64,000 nucleotides of DNA from Polychytrium aggregatum. Its lineage: Eukaryota > Chytridiomycota > Chytridiomycetes > Polychytriales. The position numbers and the translations under genes were made by a program. The notes beneath the pieces were generated by a model that worked only from the letters and a program-made list of their open reading frames with translations, was not told the origin of the DNA and searched no databases. Location: the NCBI RefSeq assembly GCF_025602895.1, contig NW_026516227.1, forward strand, positions 186,001 to 250,000. The letters are read 5' to 3'. How positions within the stretch are numbered: position 1 is the stretch's first letter; each line of letters begins with the position of its first letter. Positions 44,054-56,213 of the stretch are shown here, piece after piece.

Positions 44054-46819
44054 ATGTCCAGCCAGAGCTACTTTTCCAAGATTCAAGGGCCCATCCCCTA
44101 CAGCGGCCCATCGTCCAGCGACCCGCTCAGTTTCCAATGGTACAACAAGGATGCCATTGTCCATGGTCGAAAGGTGAACGGTCCATCGCTGTTTGGCTTG
44201 CCGGCTGGATGCTCATACGGGATAGGTCCCGACTGCGAGTCTATCCCAGCACTGGATAACAACTGATGATCTCCTCCTGTCCAGATGAGAGACTGGCTGC
44301 GTTTCTCTGTGTGCTTCTGGCACACCTTCCGTGGTATCGGCGCCGATCCCTTTGGTGCTGCCACACTCGCCCGGCCCTGGGACACTGTCGATCTGGCTGG
44401 GGCCTCCTTTGCCGAGCTCGCCGCTTCGTGCAAGCGCAGGGTCGATGCTGCTTTCGAGTTCTTCAGGTCAGCGGGGACTGCATCTGGATAATTTGCTTTC
44501 CTCGTGCCCTTTCGCCGCAACACCGGATGCGATCGCCGCCACTCCAGCCACCGCTACTTCGAAAGGCTCTCCCGAGCTATTCTGCTGCCCCACGGGATCG
44601 CCCTCTTGGTTCATTGGCGGTGCTGGCGCAGACGGATGCACCGGCGATCCTGGTGTGGTTATCTTATTCAAGGTTGATTCCGCCACCGCTCCCGCTTTCG
44701 CCTCCGGCAGCAAGCTCGGCGTCGATTACTACACTTTCCACGACCGAGACGTTGCCCCCGAGCTCGACACTATCGAGCAAACGAATGCGCTCCTCGACGT
44801 CGTTGCCGACTACCTCTTGCAGAAGCAGAGCGAGACCGGAATCAAGGTCCGTGTGCCCCACCCCGGCTGCTTATCGTCCAATGCTTGCCAATGTTTGCCA
44901 TCTCACGCGCCCACTCCAATCCAGCTCCTCTGGGGCACTGCAAATCTCTTCAGCAGCCCCAAGTTCATGAACGGCGCCGCAACCAATCCAGACGTCGTTG
45001 TATATGCCCATGCTGCTGCTCAGGTTGGTCGCGTGGGCGGTGCCGGAGCCGTCGGATGTTGCCTTGCCGAGACTGATCGGGTTTGTCTTCCGCAACATCT
45101 CCTGCAGGTGAAGAAAGCCATGGAGGTACGTGCGATACATCAGCCCTCTGTCCTGGCCGCAAGCACCATGGTTTTATAACTTCTGCTTGCCACCGCAGGT
45201 CACGCATAAGCTTGGTGGTGAGGGATACGTCTTCTGGGGCGGGCGCGAAGGCTATCAGTCCTTGCTCAACACCAATGTCAAGAAGGAACTGGTAAGTTGA
45301 GGCAACCGGAGCGGATGCCTCAACAGGCTGAGCAGTCACCGTTCCGGGCGCTGATACTGATCCTGCATCTACCCAGGACCAAATGGCCTCGTTTTTCCAC
45401 ATGGCTGTCGCACACAAGCAGAAGATCGGGGCCAAGTTCCAGTTCTACATTGAGGTAGGGCCGGACAATAGTACGATCCAAAGGCACGATCCAAAGGGAC
45501 TGGTACCGAGCTCGGTCGAATCTTCCTCTGACGTTGCCATTGCCTATGATTTGCTTTTTGCCATCCGATGGCGAACCCAACCAGCCAAAGCCTCGAGAGC
45601 CAACTAAGCACCAGGTATATGCATCCGGCTTGCCCATCGGCAATACCGACCGCTTGCCTGTTGGCGACCTGGCCAAATCGTGGGCACATCCATCAGTCCA
45701 TTCACTCGTCCATTCATCTATCCATTCACTCGTCCATTCATCCAGTATGACTACGATGCCCAGACAGTCATTGGGTTCCTTTATCACTATGGTCTCATCG
45801 AGCACTTCAAGCTTAATATTGAGGTAAAGCTCCTCGGCCCTCGAAACCCCGCTCTTGCTTCGCCATGCCCGATATCACATGCGCTATTCATATACTAATT
45901 GGCAACAATGTCTTCCATGCGGTGGCAGCCCAACCACACTACCCTTGCTGGCCATCAATATGACCACGACATTGTTCTTGCGGCTGCTTACAACATGCGT
46001 GAGTATCGGTTCGCAGACGGATATGCGATCGAGATGTTGTTTGATGGCTGCTGACATGCGCTTATCCAATGCCACTTGCAACGACAGTTGGTTCTATTGA
46101 CTGCAACACAGGCGACGAGCTTCTCGGCTGGGACACGGACCAGTTTCTCACCGACGAGCGCAAGGCCACGCTGGTCTTGAAGGCCGTCATCGAAATGGGC
46201 GGCTTCAAGACAGGCGGCCTCAACTTTGACTGCAAGGTGCGCCGAGAATCGACGGATATTGAAGGTGAGTGCAAGTGCGGCTGGCGGGTTGCGCGATAGA
46301 GTGACTACTGGCCAAAAGTCGGGTCGACAAGCGGCTCCTCAGTGGTTTCGTGATCGGATTTGCCGACATTTTACGCACGCTAACCGTCATGGTGTCCTCG
46401 AACAACGGGCCCTATCTGCAATTCGTGATCCCACATGCTCCCCAAAGACATGTTCATTGCGCACATTGGCTCGATGGATACCTTCGCGCGCGGCCTCCTC
46501 AACGCTGCCCAGATCGTCGAAAGCGGCCGCCTGCGTGGGATGATCGACCACCGCTACAAGTCGTGGACGGAGCACAGGGAAGGCCAAGCAGTCACCGCTG
46601 GCCAGTCGTCTTTTGAGGAGCTGGAGCAACTGGCCAAGAAGCACGGTCAGCCAGAGCTGCGCTCGGGCAAGCAAGGTGAGGGCACTGACATTCGCATGAT
46701 ACGCGGCCGTGCGTTGCGTGCCGGGCCCGGCAGCTCATATCAGCCTCTCTCTCTCTGGCTCAGAACTGTTCGAGCGAGTCTTTAACGACGAGCTTACCAA
46801 GTCCTCTTCGAAGCACTGA
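44054..46819 (+). CDS. xylA: xylose isomerase
   Basis: Multi-exon, about 440 residues. [12 protein letters not shown] to IVHGRK (44054-44173) joins [20 protein letters not shown] at 44285. Then follow [20 protein letters not shown] (catalytic His region), [40 protein letters not shown] (metal-binding Glu), a [18 protein letters not shown] block and [19 protein letters not shown]. The end has [37 protein letters not shown] (metal ligands) and [15 protein letters not shown]. The enzyme interconverts D-xylose and D-xylulose in the cytosol. It is mainly bacterial; most fungi use xylose reductase and xylitol dehydrogenase, and fungal xylose isomerases (as in Piromyces) are regarded as horizontally acquired. 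Here at least eight introns show a long-resident gene. Confidence 0.92.
45697..45745. repeat. short tandem repeat in xylose isomerase intron
   Basis: Two copies of a 24-bp unit built from TCCATTCA and CTCGTCCATTCATC, just before an acceptor site. Confidence 0.75.
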
Positions 46820-47351
46820 GATGCCGGCCGCATATGGGTACATATGGACGTGCAGGATGCGCTGGGTGCGCATCCAGATGTATCGATGCTCACCGCCAAC
46901 TACGAGCAGCCAACGATCGAGAGCCTGAGCCTGAGCCTGAACCTGAACCTGAGCCTGAGCCAGGACCGCACCGCGCCAATACAGGCGGATCTATCCAGTC
47001 GACGGTAGCTCCGGCCACATGTTCGTCGTGAGATGCTCGCTCAGCGTCCATGTCGCTCAGGGGGGCAGATGGGACGAGCATTCCATGGGATTTGCGATTT
47101 GGGTACCGAGGGACGCCATGCAGGCCATGTGCGCTGCGACGTCGAGCGGCCTGCATCACCTCAGCCACCCGCCGTGCACCGATATGGCGCTCTGGCCGGC
47201 AACGTGCCTCCTGCTTGGTGCTGATTCGCAGGACCGGTGGATATAAACGGGCCGGAGACTTGACTTCCCAGCACCCCCCGTCCAGCCGCCTCTGCCTCTG
47301 CCTTTCGCCTCTGCCTCTATTTGCCGCCAGCACCGCCTGCCAAATCTCTCC
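46820..47351. other. intergenic region xylose isomerase / DUF4203 gene
   Basis: It holds a hexanucleotide repeat (46921-46961) and a TATA-like GGATATAAACG at about 47238-47248, about 105 bp before the next start. No gene seen. Confidence 0.5.
46921..46961. repeat. GAGCCT hexanucleotide repeat
   Basis: About seven GAGCCT/GAACCT units downstream of the xylose isomerase stop. The repeats read Glu-Pro in one frame but lie outside any convincing gene. Confidence 0.85.
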
Positions 47352-48496
47352 ATGTCGCCTCTGCAGACCCTCTTTGTCTGCCTCTTCGCCTTCCTGCTCG
47401 GGGGCGCTGAGGCCTCTCCCATTGCCCTCGCTGTCCGCAGCACCATCAGCGCCGGTGCCGTCAGCGTCACCCTGACTATCGGCACTATCATCTTTGGCAT
47501 CCTGGCCATCATCGTTGGCCTGCTCTTCTGCTTCTTTGGCTACCGCCTCTTCCGCATCATCTTCTTCTTTGCCGGTTTCTATGTGTTTGGTGAGTGCTCG
47601 CCCGCAACACCGGTCGGCGTGTTACTTGTGCCCGAGCTTCGCCATGAGTATGCATCCTAACCACCATTTCTGTTCTGCAGCCACCATCGCCTACATCGCG
47701 CTCATCCTGATTGAGCCCGCCAATGGCTGGGCTAACCACGACACCATCTACTGGGTCACCTGCCTGATTTTCGGCATCATCGGTGCCATTCTTTCGGGCT
47801 TCCTCTTCCACCTCGGCCTGGCTTGCGTCGGCGCCCTCGGCGGTCTGTTCCTGGCTGGCATCATCCTCTCCTGGCAGAGCGGCGGCTTGATCCAGTCGAC
47901 CTGGGGCCGCATCCTCTTCATTGTTATCATGGTGAGAGCGCTGTTGCCGATATCCTCCCACCTCGATGGCTGTCTCTGGATCAGACATTGCTGGCACACC
48001 TACTGATCCAAGCTGGTGCGGTCTCTCTGCAGGTCATTCTCGGCATCGTGCTTATCTTCGTCCTGGAGAAGCACATCCTCATCATCTCTACCTCGATTAC
48101 CGGAGCCTACTCTGTCTTCTACGGCATCGACATCTTTGCCCAGACCGGCTTCACATCGGCTGCCCAGGCTTTCCTCGGCGACTATCATAGCCTGAGTGTC
48201 TTCATGTGAGTGATCCTGCAGTCGAGCCTCGCAATTGGACCCTGGTGGGCTGCCCAAACCTTTGGCCACATTGCCTACCCACCAGCAAGCCATGCTGGTG
48301 TCCCATTCTGCTCTACTGATGCCCTCCGTCCGCGCCCTGCAGTACCAACTCCAGAATCTTTGCCATGCTGGCCTTCATGATCGTCCTGGCTATCATCGGT
48401 ATTGCTACACAATACTGGATCAACCGCACCCGCGATCACGCCAAGCACATGAAGTCCAGCATCCGCGATCATGTCCGTCGCGCCGAGCGTGTTTGA
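47352..48496 (+). CDS. TMEM198/TM7SF3-like (DUF4203) multi-pass membrane protein
   Basis: Several exons: 47352 to about 47590, about 47682-47931, about 48033-48207, and about 48343-48496. It opens with a signal-peptide-like MSPLQTLFVCLFAFLLGGAEA. About seven hydrophobic helices follow, including IIFGILAIIVGLLFCFFGYR, FGIIGAILSGFLFHLGLACV, GALGGLFLAGIILSW and VILGIVLIFVLEKHILIIST, with the ITGAYSVFYGID stretch near the end. The C-terminus is short and basic (INRTRDHAKHMKSSIRDHVRR), probably cytosolic. This glycine-rich pattern is that of the TM7S3/TM198-like domain, whose function is poorly known (TMEM198 is linked to Wnt signalling in animals). Transport or scaffolding at a membrane is inference. 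Confidence 0.8.
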
Positions 48497-49436
48497 AGGG
48501 ATTTGCCACTGTTTCGGCTGCGGAGCCTGACAGCCGTTAGCCCCGCTCAGCATTCCCGGCAAGGACAGGACTACATCTGCTTCCTATGCCGAGCTTTGCT
48601 TGTCCTCCAACAGAACCTCATTCCTCCCTGCCTGTTTTTCAGACCTCACTCCTGGTCTCGCAATCATTGTTATCATGCCACATGTCATCACCAAGTTTCC
48701 CATCACCGCCACCGCATTCACCACGGCACTCTTTGCAGCATCCGCCTCACTTGCCCATCATCTCAACCTGTTTGTCAGTTGTACAGCCGGCACACTCGCA
48801 CTGCGTGGCCTGCCGGCTTTTGTTTGCATTTGTATCATTCCAAGCGAAACCATCGACATCATCACTCAAAACCCTCCCCCTCCTCCTTCCCCGCCAAAAG
48901 GAAAGAGGGGAGTGTGTGGAGCCGCTCTGAAGCTTTAGAGAGCAATCAATACACTCAGTCCGGAAACACGGCGAGAAACCACCAGTTCCCAATTGGCATC
49001 GTTGCTGCTGCTGTCAGCTATCGCTGGGACGCTTGTCTTCGGATGGGTCTCATTTCGTTCCCCGATGCAATAGCCACGTGCGATTATATCTAGTTCTGTA
49101 TTGTGCTCGAGACAGAGAGACAAGCGGTAACGAACGGACGGAGGCACTATGAGGCCGGGAACACAACCGATAGAGCAAAGTGCGGCGAGAGAGAGAGGAG
49201 TAGAGGGGAGGGCGGAGACATATACGGGAGATGACTGCAGGAAGAGAAAGAGCCGACTATGGAGCAGGAGTGAGGAGTGCCACCAGCGGAGCGGAGCGGG
49301 GCATGAGGAATAGATGTAGGCTGGACGGACATGCAGTTTCGGGCCTGCAGGTCCTCTGCCACTGATCAAGCAGCCCTTTCGGATACAGGGCCGGCTTTGA
49401 TGGCTTCTGGGCTGTTGATCGCTGAGCACTTGTCTG
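48497..49436. other. convergent intergenic region, no gene seen
   Basis: 940 bp between two tail-to-tail genes. The plus-strand frames at 48503-49093 and 48600-48938 are Ser/Pro/His-rich, mutually overlapping and without domain similarity. The minus strand near 49150-49340 is pyrimidine-rich and lies past the ABC transporter stop. Confidence 0.5.
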
Positions 49437-52400
49437 TTAGTCGTCGTCCTCGACGGCGTCGCCGAGCTGTCGTTGGACGAGCTCCCTGAACTTGCCGTTG
49501 GGGATGTTCATGAGCTCGGCAAAGGATCCCTGCTCGGCAACCTGTCCACTCTCAAGCATGATGATCTTGTCGGCCTTCATGATGGTGGACAGACGGTGGG
49601 CAATGGTGATCACTGTCCGTCCCTCGACCAGGCGGTCCAGAGCATCCGAGACCAGGTATTCACTCGTGGCTTTAATTGGAGAGAGGGAGAGAGAATGCGC
49701 GTGCGATCGGTTGTCAAACCAGCCAAGAGGGCCGAGTCAGCAAGCGGACAGCCAGCCAGAGAACAGCCATCCAGAGAACAGCCAGTCAGAGAACAGCCAG
49801 CAAGCGGACAGTTTCGCGCGCACCGGATCTGCCGACGGACCGCATGCTTACCGTCGAGTGCCGAAGTGGCTTCGTCCAGAACCAAGATCTTGGGGTTCTT
49901 GAGCAAGGCTCGGGCAATGGCAATGCCTGTATCGATTCCTGATCGTGAGCAACTGTTTGCTCGATCGATGTATCTTTTGCACATCACATTCCACATTCGC
50001 GCCGACTTCGCCGCCATCTCGCAACAACCACAAATGCAAGCTCAGATCTAGACACAAATACATACGCTGCTTTTGTCCGCCGGAGAGAGCATAGCCCTTC
50101 TCGCCCACAAAGGTGTCAAAGCCATCGGGGAAGGACTCGATAAACTCCCGAGCGTTGGCCTGTTCAGCAGCACTTTGGATATCCTCCAGCGAGGCCGAGG
50201 GCCGTCCGTAGGCAATGTTATCGCGGATCGTAGCTGCAAAGAGAACGGGCTGGTTGCATGCGGCCGTGTGGCCGTGGTCAGTGTGTGCACTGGAACATGA
50301 GTTTGCCCATATGTGTCGGCCCCCTTCAAGTGGGCTTCTGGATCAAGCCAGCTTTGGGTCGCTTGTGCTTTATCAGCAGCTCACAATGCCGCGCTTGAGC
50401 AAAGGCTTCGATGGCAGAGGTAACATACCTCTTGCGAAACAAATCCAATGAGGTTGTCGCGCAGCCAGGCGACGTCCAAATCCTTTACATCCTTGCCGTC
50501 GATTGTAACCGAGCCCGTCGATGGGTCGTAGAAGCGCAGTATCAACTGAGCGACGGTGCTTTTTCCAGAGCCGGAGTGACCTGTGGCAGTGGAAAATACA
50601 GCAGCAGCAACAAAGCCAGACGCTTTAGAATTCAGTCATCCCACGGCTAAGTCTACTGGGCTGCAGCACAGCTGGGGACTTGCAGAAGCGCAAACTGTGC
50701 GAGTCGCTGAGGCTTTCCAGTTTGCACTGCTTTTGCTGCAGCTCGGCCTACCAACGATGGCCACGCTTGTCCCGGCCTCGACCTCAAACGACAGATCCTT
50801 GAAGATCTGCACGTCGCTTCGAGTCGGGTAGGTAAAGGCAATGTTTCTGAGCTGGATGTGCCCCTTGACTCGATCGGGGTCGAGCTGCAGGCCTTTACTC
50901 GGGAGGGACTCGATCTCTGCTTTGGTGTCAAGCAGATTAAATAGTCGCGAGCTGGCGCCCACGCCTTTCATGAGATCACTATAGACTCCTGAAATACCGA
51001 TCATGGAGCCACCGACATAAGCCTGGTAGAGAGCAGCGACTGGTTGCATGAGCGAGGGCGCATATACGAATAGCGCAGCACATTGCGGCTATGGTGGGCC
51101 GAGGGGCACATTGGACATGACGCCCCGCATACGAGAATCGCAGATCGAGTGGCACGCGTGCACAACAGCGTCAAAGACAGCGTCAAAGACAGCGCGCGGT
51201 TGCGTACCGTATACAGGAAGAACGACGTCAGTTCTCCGACGGTGATGGCGCCGGAAGTCACCATGCTTCCACCATAGTATAACAGGGCCAACATGACCGC
51301 ATTTCCGGCAAAGCCCGTCTGGAGATGGAGCATCCGAAAGAAGGCATCGGCTCGTCAGTCGAGGCATACTATCTCCGAGTTGCTGGCAAAGTGTAATCAC
51401 TCTTTGGCGCTACAGACGACTCGTATCAAGCCCCTAGAGCGAATGGATCCGCGCAAGTAAACGAAGCTATCGCATCCACGGTTCTGTGGATTTCCTACTT
51501 ACGCCGCCAAAGAAAAAGCCCGAGGCCGTTGCCTCGCGCCGGGCAAGATTGTAGATGGCTCGGGCTTTGTCGGTATAGAGATCGATCTCGCGGTGCTCTT
51601 GTGCAAAGGCCCTTACGGTGCGAACGTTGCCAAAACGCTCGGTCGAGACCTTGGTCGCCTCGCTGACAGCGTCCTGTGTCTTCTTGGACAGGTCTCGGAC
51701 GATTCGTCCATACCAGACAGCTGAAAGCGCCACGGGCGGAACAATCATCATCATGATCATCTAGCAACACAGTAAGTATTGTGAGTTGCGCCGCAGATCC
51801 GTGATGGGGACAAAACAGAGACAGTAATGCAGACTTGAAGCATACCGTGAGCTTAAGGTTGATGTATGCCATCATACCAACGCCCATAGTGCTCATGGCC
51901 AGGCTCCTCAGTCCATCGCTCAGGTTGTTTGTGACGGTGCGGCCGACAATCAAGCTGTCCGACGACAGTCTCGACACCAGCTCGCCGCCTTGGTTGCGGT
52001 CAAAGAATGCAATGTCCTGCTTCATGATGTTCTGGAACAGACGCCGTCGCAGCGAAAAGACAATCCTGTGGACAACATGGCGGGGCACAAGGGCACGAGA
52101 GAATGAGAGTGAGAGTGGGTAAGAGCGAGAAACGAGCGATCTCGGCCAGCCGGTTGGACCGTTGAATCGCTGGTAGACTGAGCGGTGCTGGAGCGAGACG
52201 TACTTTTCGCCCGTCAGCCTCATCAAAATGACTCTGCCCGTGTTGGCGGCGGCACCCACTAGTATCCGGTTGCGCAGAGAGAAACAGCAAGGGGATGTAA
52301 GGCTCAAGTCAGTATACTGTCTGCTGGTCGATGCCTGCGGAGTGGACCATCGGAAGCGAACAAAGTCCCAAGGAAGCTGACGATCCCTCGCCGATTTGGC

Positions 52401-53188
52401 TAGAGTCCTCGCTAAACCCACCAGCAAAAACGGCCAAGAGTCCGCCAAATATCAGAGGCAGGCTGACTCGCTCTGTGGACTGGGACTCTGGGTCAGGGCG
52501 CTCCAGTATTGCGCCGAGAGGATTCGAGGGCCCTTTGACATCCTGAGGCTTGGTTGGCTCAGCCGCTGCAACTGCCTGGGACTGGGCTGGGTCGGGTAAG
52601 CCAGAGTCGGTCGATTTGGCCGACTGCTCTTCCTTGAGACCCTCGAGGACCAAATCAATGATCTTGCCCATGCTGAAAGGGACGCTCTGAGAAGGAAGAG
52701 ACGTTTCAGTGTCAGTTTTGCTGGGGGCCACAATACGGATTCAGTCACTGGCTCGTCCGCTGCCCAGGGCAAACGCAACGGCAGCGGCAGCGACAGGCTC
52801 ATGGTCAAGGGCAGCTCCGCTAGTGTAGTTCCGCTAGCACAGCTCACAACGCTCTCGACTTGATCTGGGTAACAGGAATCCGCACCATGGTCACAGCCGA
52901 GGATACGCTGAGAAGCAGCACAGCGCCGGTGAGCGGCAGGGCCTCTGGTCGAGCCAGGAGTGCGATTCTTCGGAGCTCGCGCCAGAATCCAGGTGAGCCG
53001 GGCTTTGGCGACGAGGAGGTGCCCGATGAAGAGAAGCGGACCCTCTGCCAGGGATTGTGGGTTCGGGTCAACTGCAGGACATGCATTCTGGGCGGGCCGC
53101 AGGAAAGTAGATGGTGCGAGCTGCCAGAGGCGGCGAGACGGGTCGAGATGGCCGAGGCCGGTTTCGCCGAGGCTTGCAAAAACGACAT
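49437..53188 (-). CDS. mitochondrial ABCB10/Mdl1-type half ABC transporter
   Basis: Multi-exon on the minus strand. The start [20 protein letters not shown] followed by further Arg/Ser-rich sequence ([10 protein letters not shown]) is a mitochondrial targeting sequence. The membrane domain includes [60 protein letters not shown] and [20 protein letters not shown]. The nucleotide-binding domain has an A-loop region [19 protein letters not shown], then a Walker A region split by an intron near 50580-50750. The signature is [10 protein letters not shown], Walker B is [12 protein letters not shown] and the H-loop is ITIAHRLS. It ends in an acidic AVEDDD. One membrane and one ATPase domain make a half transporter that dimerises in the inner membrane. 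ABCB10/Mdl1 relatives act in peptide or heme-related export. Short repeats sit in one intron. Confidence 0.88.
49739..49815. repeat. 15-bp tandem repeat in ABC transporter intron
   Basis: Three units of GAGAACAGCCATCCA-type sequence framed by two copies of AGCAAGCGGACAG, inside the intron between the Walker B exon and the final exon. Confidence 0.8.
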
Positions 53189-53551
53189 TACGAAGGACTG
53201 TGGGATTCAAAGATGCATTCCGCTGCAGCGGGGGGTCGAAGGGTGAGGGTTCCTATATCAGAGTGAGGAAGATGGCGAGCAGCGCAAGGACGAAGCACCA
53301 GCTCGACAGGCAGCGGGGCGTTGGATTGCGGATATGGAAGGCGCGCGGTGATTGGCGGAGCGAGCCGCGATACGGGCGATTGGAAGCTGGTGGATGCCAG
53401 CGAGCCAGCGGGGCTCATGATCGATAGCACCGCAGCTCAGTTCACCCGCCCGAAAGACTGTATTGCGTTGGCGTGCTCACAAATACAGATGCACAGCCGG
53501 CCAGAGGGCCGACGTGGCAAAGCCAGATCCACTCGGGCTTGGCAGAGCCGC
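53189..53551. other. intergenic region kinase / ABC transporter
   Basis: Same-strand spacing of about 360 bp that must contain the ABC transporter promoter and the kinase 3' end. Nothing else seen. Confidence 0.5.
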
Positions 53552-55564
<2,013 letters not shown>

Positions 55565-56213
55565 CCGGGCTGCGGGGATGGTGTGTGGGCGAGCGGGTTG
55601 GCGATGGCTGCTGGAGCGAGAGCGAGAGGGCCAGTGCCAGAGGACAGAGTTTTTGGTGGCAAAGATGCAAGGACGGATGAGGCGCGCAGTGTGTGTGGGC
55701 GGCACAGGCTGCAGTGTTTCTGTGCGCGCGCGTCCGAATCAAGTGCGACGCAGAGTGACACTATCGAGATATGTACGACAGTCGTGCGACGAGAGTCGAC
55801 ACACTCCCTGTGCACTGGCTGGCCAGCACGCGCACCGGATGTCGCACAGCATGGCGGCTCCGCCCAGGCGGTGGCGCTGCTTGGCGCCGTGGTCTGGGCC
55901 CTTCGGCGCGGGCCTGCCGAGCGCGTCGCTGGCGTTGGGTTGGTGCGACGGGGCATGCAGTCCATCTCGCAGCCCATCTCGCAGTCCGTCTTGCAGCCCA
56001 TCTTGCAGCCCATCTTGCAGCCCATCTTGCAGCCCATCTTGCAGCCCATCTTGCAACGCAGCGCAATCCCTCTCCGGGTTCTGCATTTCTTGCCATCGTC
56101 GTCGCCGTCTCGGCTCCGCATTTCCTGCTCCTCTCGCTTGTCCTGAAGCCCCCTCATCAATCCATACCGCCGCGCCGAGCCTCCAAAGTCTTGACCACAA
56201 CACCAGCCCCAGC
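55565..56213. other. divergent intergenic region kinase / Sel1-repeat gene
   Basis: Head-to-head promoters with a 12-bp minisatellite in the middle. No convincing gene; long frames on both strands are produced by the repeat array. Confidence 0.6.
55957..56055. repeat. 12-bp minisatellite
   Basis: About eight units of CAGCCCATCTTG and variants. The unit length is a multiple of three, so frames stay open through it on both strands. Confidence 0.9.

Noticed and set aside
48503-49093. Two overlapping plus-strand frames in the convergent spacer
   Set aside because: They overlap in different frames, are low complexity, and lie where 3' untranslated regions are expected.
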